In this document: piece by piece, positions 6,867 through 14,147 of the stretch
Layout: every line of letters starts with the position of its first letter
How positions within the stretch are numbered: position 1 is the first letter of the stretch
Source: Gammaproteobacteria bacterium
GTDB lineage: Bacteria > Pseudomonadota > Gammaproteobacteria > GRL18
Reading direction: 5' to 3'
DNA length: 51,914 bases
NCBI GenBank assembly: GCA_026196615.1
Contig: JAPHSW010000210.1
Coordinates: 1 to 51,914 of the forward strand
The notes under the pieces: generated by a model
The model's input: only the letters and a program-made list of their open reading frames with translations
Told to the model about the DNA's origin: nothing
The model's database searches: none
Position numbers and translations under genes: made by a program

Positions 6867-7825
6867 CTTTTCTTGGGATATATTTGGATTAAATTATAGG
6901 TAATCCCTCCGATTACCTTAGATAACCTCATAATTTCCAACTCTTCATTCTTTGTTAATGGTGGTATGTATAGAACACCGTCTGCAACCCCCGACGCGGT
7001 TAGGTAGTTTAATAACTGCTCAGTACCACTGCTAAGAATACGCGAGATACCATGGCTCGGGTTTTTGATCTCGATAATCAGCTTTTCTTCATCTCTTTGT
7101 AGAAAGAAGTCCGCATAGTAATTTCTACCATCTTGTTTTCTCGATATCGAATACTCTGGTAAGACATTTATATCTTCAGCGAGGTTGTTAACGAAAGCTG
7201 TTAAGGAACCAATTAACTCTACCTCTGTGATCCTTTGAATTACAGACCCTGATGTTTTATCTGGAACTTCTTTCGAAAACGAGATTAGAAGTTCAACGAC
7301 CCGGTCTATTAGAGGCTTACTTCCTGTGCTTGTCTCTTTAGCAGGTGGTGAGGTCTTAAGTTCATCGTCTTCTTTATCATACGCTCGTTTTTGAACCATT
7401 TGATCAAGTAGTATATTGATAAATGCCGAAATATTTACTATTGCAAGGAAAGCCTCTTGTTCTGAAAAGTAGAGCTTATAATCATGGGTAGACTTGTTCC
7501 TCCACTCTGTTCGATAGTTTGTAAATAACTGGAGCACTCGCTCTTTTAAAACATCATTTTCTTCAAAGTATTTTTCAATTTTATGAGGAGTTATTTTATT
7601 TGGATTACTTCCAGTAATTATCCTGTATGCTTCTTTTAAAGCGCCTTCGAAGGCTTGGTTGCTTCTATAGATAGCGTCATTAAATAAATAGTCATCTCCC
7701 GACTTACCATTTTCATAGTGTCGTTCTGCAATCTCAATATGGCTGACTACACTTGATACCCCTCTATCATCTTCAGACGTAGAAAAATATTCAGCCTTAT
7801 CTTGTAGTAATTTTAATAAGTCCAC
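6821..7825 (-). CDS. HEPN-like plus PD-(D/E)XK nuclease fusion (334 aa), probable defence gene
   Basis: The start is GTG at 7825 with GGAG five bases upstream. The N-terminal half is helical and contains RNKSTH at about residues 108-113, a canonical HEPN RX4H ribonuclease motif, followed by a conserved-looking helix (SEQEAFLAIVNISAFINILL). After a linker (DELKTSPPAKETSTGSK), the C-terminal half carries YYADFFLQ and KLIIEIKNPS (about residues 236-254), matching the D...ExK signature of PD-(D/E)XK nucleases. The domain calls are motif-based. A predicted RNase joined to a predicted nuclease in an integron cassette suggests abortive-infection-type phage defence. The last ~15 residues (KSIQPTANAAAD) are translated attC sequence rather than part of the fold. 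Confidence 0.75.
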   Translation of the reverse strand: MDLLKLLQDKAEYFSTSEDDRGVSSVVSHIEIAERHYENGKSGDDYLFNDAIYRSNQAFEGALKEAYRIITGSNPNKITPHKIEKYFEENDVLKERVLQLFTNYRTEWRNKSTHDYKLYFSEQEAFLAIVNISAFINILLDQMVQKRAYDKEDDELKTSPPAKETSTGSKPLIDRVVELLISFSKEVPDKTSGSVIQRITEVELIGSLTAFVNNLAEDINVLPEYSISRKQDGRNYYADFFLQRDEEKLIIEIKNPSHGISRILSSGTEQLLNYLTASGVADGVLYIPPLTKNEELEIMRLSKVIGGITYNLIQIYPKKRLNKSIQPTANAAAD

Positions 7826-7848
7826 GATAACTCCCTTAGAGACTTAAC

Positions 7849-8202
7849 AGTTAAATATACATGAAACATGTATATTGGATAAACACGATTCTGTATTTCT
7901 CGATTCAATTATTATTAATTTTGCTTTAAAAAAGATACTTTATAATATAAGAAAATCACAAAATAGATATTATTTTCAATAAGTTAAAATTTTTAATTTA
8001 CTAAATATATCAATTTATAGAAATACAGAATCTTGTTTATCAGAAATAGACTGAATTCAAGGAAACTATCTATTAACAAATATTTATCAATGGATGATAC
8101 AAACGTTTTATTTAAATGATAATCTATAATGTAAAATTTTTTCAATGGTGAAAACTACGCTTTAAAAGTAGGATGTATCTGACACAACAAAAAATAAGCT
8201 TA
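7849..8202. repeat. Unclassified ~355-bp repeat, copy 2
   Basis: This is the second, longer copy of the block at 5372-5689. It is bounded on the left by the cassette core ACTTAAC (7842-7848) and on the right by ATAAGCTTA. It contains a nearly perfect inverted repeat: GATAAACACGATTCTGTATT (from about 7879) pairs with the complement of AATACAGAATCTTGTTTATC (ending about 8041), enclosing roughly 120 bases. A short palindrome, ATACATGAAACATGTAT, lies near the left end. No reading frame is visible. The remaining gap up to 8261 shows nothing further. Confidence 0.75.
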
Positions 8203-8261
8203 AGTTTAGAATAAGTACTAAATCTTTTATGAGGAAAATTTTTTGGTTTAAATCTCAGTAT

Positions 8262-9263
8262 TTATCTCAATTGAGTAATACCAACAAAGCTACCATTATT
8301 ATTTTCAGTCAGTTTACGCATTAGTGCAGAGAAGCGGGCCACATTGGTTTCAGTACCTGGGTGGTTAAATAAGACGGGGAATCCTACAGCATTGATTCTG
8401 ACTCGTTTTTTTCCTGAACGATTGGTTTTATTGAGCCTGGCAACCGTGTTGATTAATGACTGGATTGAGCCACGTGAAAAGTCGTCTCCAAAAATGTATA
8501 GAGATATTTGTTTATCGGCTGCATAAAAACTACGGATTGCTCGTGTAATGCCTTCTTCCGGTGATGAGTTTGAAAACGGTTCCCATGATGACAAGCGTTT
8601 TAAAATAGTTCGTCTTCTTCCAGGTGTATCTGGAATCCAACGACCCGAATACTGACTGAACATATAGTCTCCCATATCATTCATGACTTGAATACCTTTG
8701 ACATTAGGATGTATATCTAAAATTTCTTTCATTTTTTTGCGCACCATGGGCCATGCAAAATTTCTCATTGAACCAGAAGTATCAATAATAAAAATCACAT
8801 ATTCACTATCAACACTTATGCCACCCACGGTATTTTCTTTATTTGAAACAGGGGTGTTTTGTTGTAATCGTCTCATTTCTTCCGTTAGTTTTTGACGAGC
8901 ACGACTTAATTTTTCTTCAATAATAGTTTGTGCATTTAAGGTATTCTTAGAGTTTTTAAATTCACCTCGAATTTTATTTAACTCTGATGTTTTGTTTGAT
9001 AGTTGCTCTTGTGATTGTGCTAAAAACTGATCGGTTTGTGCCAATTCATGATGAGTGGTTTTAACTTGACCCTGAATTTTTTCAAGTTGTTGTTCTGTTT
9101 CAATCAGTACTTTTCTCAGATCTGTAGTACTTTCTTCAATAACAATGGGTTGTGATATTTTACTGATCACCAATAGTAAGATAATGGCACCAAATCCACA
9201 GGACACCACATCTAGAAAAGACAGACTAAAGATTTCAATATTTTTACGTTGTGATTTTTTCAT
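8262..9263 (-). CDS. Membrane-anchored vWA protein with TolR-like helix (333 aa)
   Basis: The N-terminus has one helix, FSLSFLDVVSCGFGAIILLL (about residues 12-31). It starts with FLD, as do the proton-conducting helices of TolR/ExbD (PLLD/PLID). A coiled coil follows (about 45-135), then a vWA domain with a complete-looking MIDAS: DTSGS at the first strand, a Thr in GITRAI and Asp in FGDDFS. Metal-dependent ligand binding is therefore plausible, outside the inner membrane. The gene is the last of a co-directional operon and overlaps the preceding vWA gene by four bases (ATGA), indicating near-stoichiometric expression. It is a paralogue of that neighbour but clearly diverged. The function is inferred from architecture and context. 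Confidence 0.85.
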   Translation of the reverse strand: MKKSQRKNIEIFSLSFLDVVSCGFGAIILLLVISKISQPIVIEESTTDLRKVLIETEQQLEKIQGQVKTTHHELAQTDQFLAQSQEQLSNKTSELNKIRGEFKNSKNTLNAQTIIEEKLSRARQKLTEEMRRLQQNTPVSNKENTVGGISVDSEYVIFIIDTSGSMRNFAWPMVRKKMKEILDIHPNVKGIQVMNDMGDYMFSQYSGRWIPDTPGRRRTILKRLSSWEPFSNSSPEEGITRAIRSFYAADKQISLYIFGDDFSRGSIQSLINTVARLNKTNRSGKKRVRINAVGFPVLFNHPGTETNVARFSALMRKLTENNNGSFVGITQLR

Positions 9264-10360
9264 GGCCAGTCACGACTTGGTGTTATAAAGGAACCTTTTG
9301 TATTAATGGCTAGTTTCCAAAAGAGCACTGCAGCCATTGGATCACCTTCCATAGGTAGCAAGATTGTATTTACTGGAATATATTTAGGGATACTTTTTGC
9401 GGCCTTTTCGAACAGTTTTACTCGTTCAAGAGAAGTAATTTTGCTTTTATTTGTTTTACTATTGCCTTGTGTTGGTAAGCCATCGGTGATCAAAATAATA
9501 TTATCAGGCTTTTGGGGTAATTTTTTTATGGCACTAAAGGCTCTTCTTAAATTAGTGCCTTTTTCTGGTACTAATTTTTCTAATTTATTAAACAAGCCAT
9601 TGACCTGAGCTGTATCTGTACTCTTTATCCAGTTAAATGAATTATTTGTAGCTAATGATTGAATATTGGTATTAAAACTGACTACCGCTAATTGACTGTT
9701 TGCAGGTAAGTTCGCAACCATCCATTGCAAGCTATTAATAGCTTGTCGCCATTTTCTTGCGGATCGTTTTACGCTATTTGATAAGTTTCTTTTTACAATG
9801 ATATTGACAATGGTCTCATCCAACATAGAAGCAGAACTATCAATTAAAAATAAAATTCTTTTTCCACCAAGTTTTAAACCAGTTAAATATTGACGATGTC
9901 CATCACCTTCATATTGTCGAACTTTATTACCTGATTCTTTAATCGCTGTTTCAAGTTTCTTTTTCTGCTGGCCTGTTTTTTTATCCATGGCTTTAATGTC
10001 ATTTTGTAATACATTAATGTGATCTTGCAATGCCTGGCTTTGTTGTTGTTCTTTTGTTTTCTTTATTTGTAAATCAGATGTTTCATCATTGATTTGCACA
10101 AATTCTTTTTTTAATCTCTCTATTTCTGCTTGTTTTTCCTCTAAGGTATTTTTCATATTTCTATGATAAATTTTAGCGGCTTTGGTTTCTTCTTTAACTT
10201 TATCAACTTCTGCCGTTAAATCTTCATTTTTTATTTTATTATCAGTAACAATATGGTTGTTAATGATCAGCACTAATAAAACAACAGCACCAAAACCACA
10301 AAACATGATATCTAAAAAAGAGAGGTTAAATGATGAGATACTTTTTTTTGTTTTTTTCAT
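9260..10360 (-). CDS. Membrane-anchored vWA protein with TolR-like helix and long coiled coil (366 aa)
   Basis: The helix FNLSFLDIMFCGFGAVVLLV (about residues 11-30) closely resembles that of the downstream protein, including the Asp expected to carry protons in TolR/ExbD/MotB partners. Residues about 40-150 form a highly charged coiled coil. The vWA domain from about 165 has a full MIDAS: DSSAS, the Thr in EKGTNLR, and TDG in ILITDGLPTQG. The predicted location is the inner membrane with the vWA domain in the periplasm. Adjacency to a MotA/TolQ-type channel gene and the shared Asp helix suggest that the two vWA proteins form the two-subunit core inside a channel pentamer. That assembly is inference by analogy with Tol, Exb, Mot and Zor complexes. 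Confidence 0.85.
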   Translation of the reverse strand: MKKTKKSISSFNLSFLDIMFCGFGAVVLLVLIINNHIVTDNKIKNEDLTAEVDKVKEETKAAKIYHRNMKNTLEEKQAEIERLKKEFVQINDETSDLQIKKTKEQQQSQALQDHINVLQNDIKAMDKKTGQQKKKLETAIKESGNKVRQYEGDGHRQYLTGLKLGGKRILFLIDSSASMLDETIVNIIVKRNLSNSVKRSARKWRQAINSLQWMVANLPANSQLAVVSFNTNIQSLATNNSFNWIKSTDTAQVNGLFNKLEKLVPEKGTNLRRAFSAIKKLPQKPDNIILITDGLPTQGNSKTNKSKITSLERVKLFEKAAKSIPKYIPVNTILLPMEGDPMAAVLFWKLAINTKGSFITPSRDWP

Positions 10361-10455
10361 TCAATAAGTCCTCCTCTTTTTAAATTTGTTTAATAAAATT
10401 TTTATGACAGAGTAGGGTAGTGAATCTTTGTATGTGTCCTATTAAAAGGATCAAT

Positions 10456-11259
10456 TTACAGACTTCTTAAACGTGTGATCAAATTCATATCACAATAACT
10501 TTCTGAGTCTAAAACCAGACGTTCCTGTAGTAATTGTAATTGATGAATAAAAAACATTAATAAAATCGAAATCACTAAGGCAATAAAAGTGGAGTTAAAT
10601 GCCACACCTAATGATTCTGTTACACCGGTGATATCACCTTCCATTGCTCGATTTGCCTGTGATAAAGCATCACCAATACCTCGAACAGTACCAATAAAGC
10701 CCACAGAGGGAATTGCCCAGGCAATATAACGTATAATGGATAATTCTGTTTCTAATCGCTGAGATTCTGACTCACAAACATCTCTCATTGCGGTTGCTGC
10801 ATCATGCACATTGCGTGTTGCGGCAAAGCGTTGTACGGTCACTTTTAAAGCTTTGGGTAGTAAATAATGTTGTATATTGGCTGGTAATTCTGTCAGGCGT
10901 TTCAATAAGAGCTTTGTATCTTCAGGACCAATAGGTAAATCAATCGGTAGTTTCAATAAATCATCATTTAATAATTGATTTTGCTTCCAGGACAAAAAAC
11001 CTTTAAATCCCATAATTGAAAATGCCCAGAACATAAGTATAAAACAAGCCTCTTGTTCATAGTCTCTAACCACCACATAAAAATTTCTTTTTTGTATATA
11101 TGAGCTATCAGCAAGCATCATTTCATGTTCTTGTTGAATAAAACTATCCGCTTGTGGCCTGATAACAGAAATATAGACCGAGTGGACAATGATAAAAGCA
11201 ATGAGCAGGGAAAAAATTTGATAAATTAATTCAGTGGGTATATCTTTTCTACTATTCAT
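10456..11259 (-). CDS. MotA/TolQ/ExbB-family proton channel subunit (about 267 aa)
   Basis: I take ATG 11259 rather than GTG 11271 because the purine run AAAGTGG precedes it. Four hydrophobic regions are visible: about residues 12-35, 70-92, 178-200 and 220-245. The signature segment is IAWAIPSVGFIGTVRGIG followed by GVTESLGVAFNSTFIALVIS. It matches the two helices of TolQ/ExbB that line the proton path (APLLGLLGTVWGI.../GIAEALIATAIGL), with Thr residues in equivalent places. Family members energise TolR, ExbD, MotB or ZorB using the proton gradient. Here no classical ExbD/TolR gene is present, but the two vWA proteins just downstream carry a TolR-like Asp helix and are the likely partners. 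Confidence 0.85.
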   Translation of the reverse strand: MNSRKDIPTELIYQIFSLLIAFIIVHSVYISVIRPQADSFIQQEHEMMLADSSYIQKRNFYVVVRDYEQEACFILMFWAFSIMGFKGFLSWKQNQLLNDDLLKLPIDLPIGPEDTKLLLKRLTELPANIQHYLLPKALKVTVQRFAATRNVHDAATAMRDVCESESQRLETELSIIRYIAWAIPSVGFIGTVRGIGDALSQANRAMEGDITGVTESLGVAFNSTFIALVISILLMFFIHQLQLLQERLVLDSESYCDMNLITRLRSL

Positions 11260-11328
11260 TTTATTGACCACTTTTTTTGATTTTATATTAGGTTTATATT
11301 CGTTTTTTTATTGAAGATTAAATTGTTG

Positions 11329-11583
11329 TTATATATCAACCGGAAATGAAACTGAACTGTCCGCATCTATTTTTTCACTTGGTACAAAGGTCGGAGGCCA
11401 TTGTGTCTGTTGTTTTTCTCTATTGATTTTTTTTGCTCTATCTTCTGATGCAGATGAGCTATTGGTTTGTGTTTCTTTTTCTGCATAAACCATAGCACTA
11501 AATAACAAACTACTTAATAACAAGGTACTTATCACACTCATGACAAAAGAAGATAAAAGACTGTGTATTAATTTATATTTCAT
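11329..11583 (-). CDS. Small exported protein of the vWA operon (84 aa)
   Basis: A hydrophobic signal sequence of about 34 residues (FVMSVISTLLLSSLLFSAMVYA) is followed by a short polar tail rich in Ser, Lys and Gln that ends WPPTFVPSEKIDADSSVSFPVDI. The start codon overlaps the stop of the upstream FHA/PEGA/SUMF gene by four bases (ATGA), so it is translationally coupled. It is too small for a catalytic role and may be an assembly or plug peptide. No family is recognised. Confidence 0.7.
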   Translation of the reverse strand: MKYKLIHSLLSSFVMSVISTLLLSSLLFSAMVYAEKETQTNSSSASEDRAKKINREKQQTQWPPTFVPSEKIDADSSVSFPVDI

Positions 11584-14147
11584 GGTGCACTCCTGGCTAA
11601 TCTAAAACCAATATCCTTGGCTTTCTTTTTACTATAACTTCTATAGCTAAGTCTTAACTCAGTGATTGATGCATCTCGCCAACTTGAATCTCTTACTACT
11701 TTATGTGTTCCTTTTTTTGGACCTGTTGGATTAATAGCTTGTTTATTTTTTGAAAAGCTTGATATGGGTAAACCATAATTGGGTGAATAATAGTCCTGAC
11801 ACCATTCGGAAACATTACCACCCAAATCATAAAAGCCTGCATTGTTTTTTGTAAAAGTGCCAATGGGTGCTGATACTCCATAACTATCATTATAACCTTC
11901 AATCACATTGGCCACATAAGAGCGTGCCGATTCATCAGCAAAATTTCCACTCTTATTCAATGGTGGAAAAGAACCTATCCAGGGATATTTATTTTGGCTA
12001 TTACTTTTAGCGGCTAATGCCCACTCTGCTTCAAAGGGTAAACGATAGCCTGTATTATTTCCTGATAAATTAATCGGCACCATTTGTTGGTTCACCTCTT
12101 TATAATAAGGAGGTAAACCTTCTTTTTTACTAAGCCAATTACTAAATTTAGCGGCTTCATTCCAACTGACATTCACTATCGGTTGGTTTGGAGTATCCAG
12201 TGATAATACTTTCATACCTGAATTATGTGATGCTTTGTATTGCTTAAACTGTTTGTTACTCACTTCTTTATCAGACATGTAATAAGCACGAGTAATTTTC
12301 ACTGTATGTGCTCTTTCATTAGAACCACGTCCAGCTTCATTTTTCTTAGAACCCATAATAAATGATGCTGGTTTAACAAGAATCATTGTTTGGTTAATAC
12401 TATTCGTATAGTTCGATTTATTTTTCTCTAGAGTATTAGTTTTCTTTAAAGAAGGCTGACTTGTGACTTTTTTTATTATTATTGCCTTTGGTTTTGTTTT
12501 TGATAAATTAAAGCTGATATTTTTACTATAGCTACTGGCATTAATGGTTTTCGTTTGTGTTTCATAGCCTTTAGCTTTAACTGTCAATCTGTGTGTTTTT
12601 CCACTTAAATTAAATTTACCTGAGGATTCTTTTTGTTTTCGACCATCTATTATTAATTCAGCCTGAGTTGGTGTGACTGAAATAAACACAAGACCTTTTT
12701 CTGTTTTTAACTCAAATAATTGTTCCTGAGTTTCTTCCGCTTCTAGTTGAATGGTTTTATTTAAATCTTTATATCCAGTCAAACTCAATTGAATTTCATG
12801 ATCTGTATAAGAGCTTAACAGAATTGATTGAGGTGTTTTTCCAATATATTTTCCATTTATACGTAATAGACTGCCAATAGGATTTGAGGATATATTTAAT
12901 TTTCCATCTTTAGGGATCAATTTTTCAATATTTAAATTAAGTGTTTCACCAGAAACAATTTTAATATTTTTTATGATTTCTTTATATTTTTCTTTGCTAA
13001 CTTTAAGTTGATAATCACCAGATATTAATTCAATATCACTGAGTTTTGATTGATCTTTATTACTATAAATAAGCTTTGTATTATCAGTTTTGGAGTAAAT
13101 TTCAACTAAGACATTTTCTGTTTCACTAGTAATAGTTGCATATCCCCAATTGGGCTCTAATTCAAATTTAAAATTCTGTCTTTTGTTTTTACCTTCTACT
13201 TTAATCACTTGTTCAAATTTTTTATATCGTGGATTTTCAATGAGGAGTGTATGCTGACCTTTTTTAATTTCATAGGAAAGCTCTTCATTTAAGTTTGAAT
13301 CATTTCCAAGCAGTACATTATCAATATAAAGTGTATTATTCATTTTTGGATTGATATTAAATTCAATAATACCTGGCTTTTCTTTGAGCACATACGAAAA
13401 TTCATTATTATTTGTATCAATAGCTAATGAGTTATTAATCGTTTTATAATTTTTTTTATTGATTGTTAAATCATATTTACCTTTAATTAATAAAAATCGA
13501 TTATTGATCTTTAGTGTAGGAAATAATCCAGACAATTCAATTTCATCTGCCATTGGTTCTGTACGAATTATAATTGTCTCGGCAAATAAGACAAAGCAAG
13601 CCATCAGTAATAATATAAGCGAAAGCCCTATTAATAATAATTTTTTAGTTTTATTATTTATTGATTTCGGATTATCCTGTGTATTAATTATAGGAAGTAC
13701 ATCCACTTTCTTTTCATTTAATTGATTAGATTGTAAAGGAGGAGGGACAAGCTTAGGAATTTTATTATTTTCTATTGATGTTTTCTCTTCAACTTTGATT
13801 TGGATCTTATCACCAGAAACATTATATGTAATAATTTTATCTTCAATTTGAAGATTATCACCTGATTTTAACCAGACTGATCTATCAATAACTTCATCGT
13901 TATGAAATATTTGAGTTTCATTGCTATTAAATTTTTCTACAGCAGGTTGAAAGAAAATATGACCTTCATCTTCTGCTATATAAGCATAAATCTGTTTCTC
14001 TGTTTTATCATCTGAATTAATTTTCGATATAAATAAATGATTATTTTTCTCGCTATTAGATTGAATTGAAACTTCAAATGGTAATTCATCTGTGGTTAAT
14101 TGTTTCAGTTCATTTTGATCATCATCAATTTCAATAAATCGTTTCAT
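11580..14147 (-). CDS. FHA-like / TM / PEGA-repeat / SUMF-domain protein (about 855 aa)
   Basis: ATG 14147 overlaps the previous stop in an ATGA, so I prefer it to the upstream ATG at 14162. The order is: a cytosolic beta-rich domain (about 1-120) with FHNDEVIDRSVWLKSGDNL, reminiscent of FHA domains; a linker; one TM helix (LLLIGLSLILLLMACFVLF, about 170-190). Several PEGA-type beta repeats follow (for example LNISSNPIGSLLRINGKYIG and VFISVTPTQAELIIDG), ending in a C-terminal SUMF/FGE-sulfatase fold from about 590 (MILVKPASFIMGSKKNEAGR, GFYDLGGNVSEWCQDYY, DIGFRLARS). The active-site Cys pair of true formylglycine enzymes is not visible, since the segment reads KVVRDSSWRDASITELRLSYR, so the domain is more likely a binding module. 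An FHA end would link the machine to cytosolic Ser/Thr phosphorylation. Confidence 0.8.
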   Translation of the reverse strand: MKRFIEIDDDQNELKQLTTDELPFEVSIQSNSEKNNHLFISKINSDDKTEKQIYAYIAEDEGHIFFQPAVEKFNSNETQIFHNDEVIDRSVWLKSGDNLQIEDKIITYNVSGDKIQIKVEEKTSIENNKIPKLVPPPLQSNQLNEKKVDVLPIINTQDNPKSINNKTKKLLLIGLSLILLLMACFVLFAETIIIRTEPMADEIELSGLFPTLKINNRFLLIKGKYDLTINKKNYKTINNSLAIDTNNNEFSYVLKEKPGIIEFNINPKMNNTLYIDNVLLGNDSNLNEELSYEIKKGQHTLLIENPRYKKFEQVIKVEGKNKRQNFKFELEPNWGYATITSETENVLVEIYSKTDNTKLIYSNKDQSKLSDIELISGDYQLKVSKEKYKEIIKNIKIVSGETLNLNIEKLIPKDGKLNISSNPIGSLLRINGKYIGKTPQSILLSSYTDHEIQLSLTGYKDLNKTIQLEAEETQEQLFELKTEKGLVFISVTPTQAELIIDGRKQKESSGKFNLSGKTHRLTVKAKGYETQTKTINASSYSKNISFNLSKTKPKAIIIKKVTSQPSLKKTNTLEKNKSNYTNSINQTMILVKPASFIMGSKKNEAGRGSNERAHTVKITRAYYMSDKEVSNKQFKQYKASHNSGMKVLSLDTPNQPIVNVSWNEAAKFSNWLSKKEGLPPYYKEVNQQMVPINLSGNNTGYRLPFEAEWALAAKSNSQNKYPWIGSFPPLNKSGNFADESARSYVANVIEGYNDSYGVSAPIGTFTKNNAGFYDLGGNVSEWCQDYYSPNYGLPISSFSKNKQAINPTGPKKGTHKVVRDSSWRDASITELRLSYRSYSKKKAKDIGFRLARSAP

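Noticed and set aside
11580-12400. True formylglycine-generating (sulfatase-modifying) enzyme
   Set aside because: The catalytic cysteines are not visible and no sulfatase gene is present, so I call only a SUMF-type fold.
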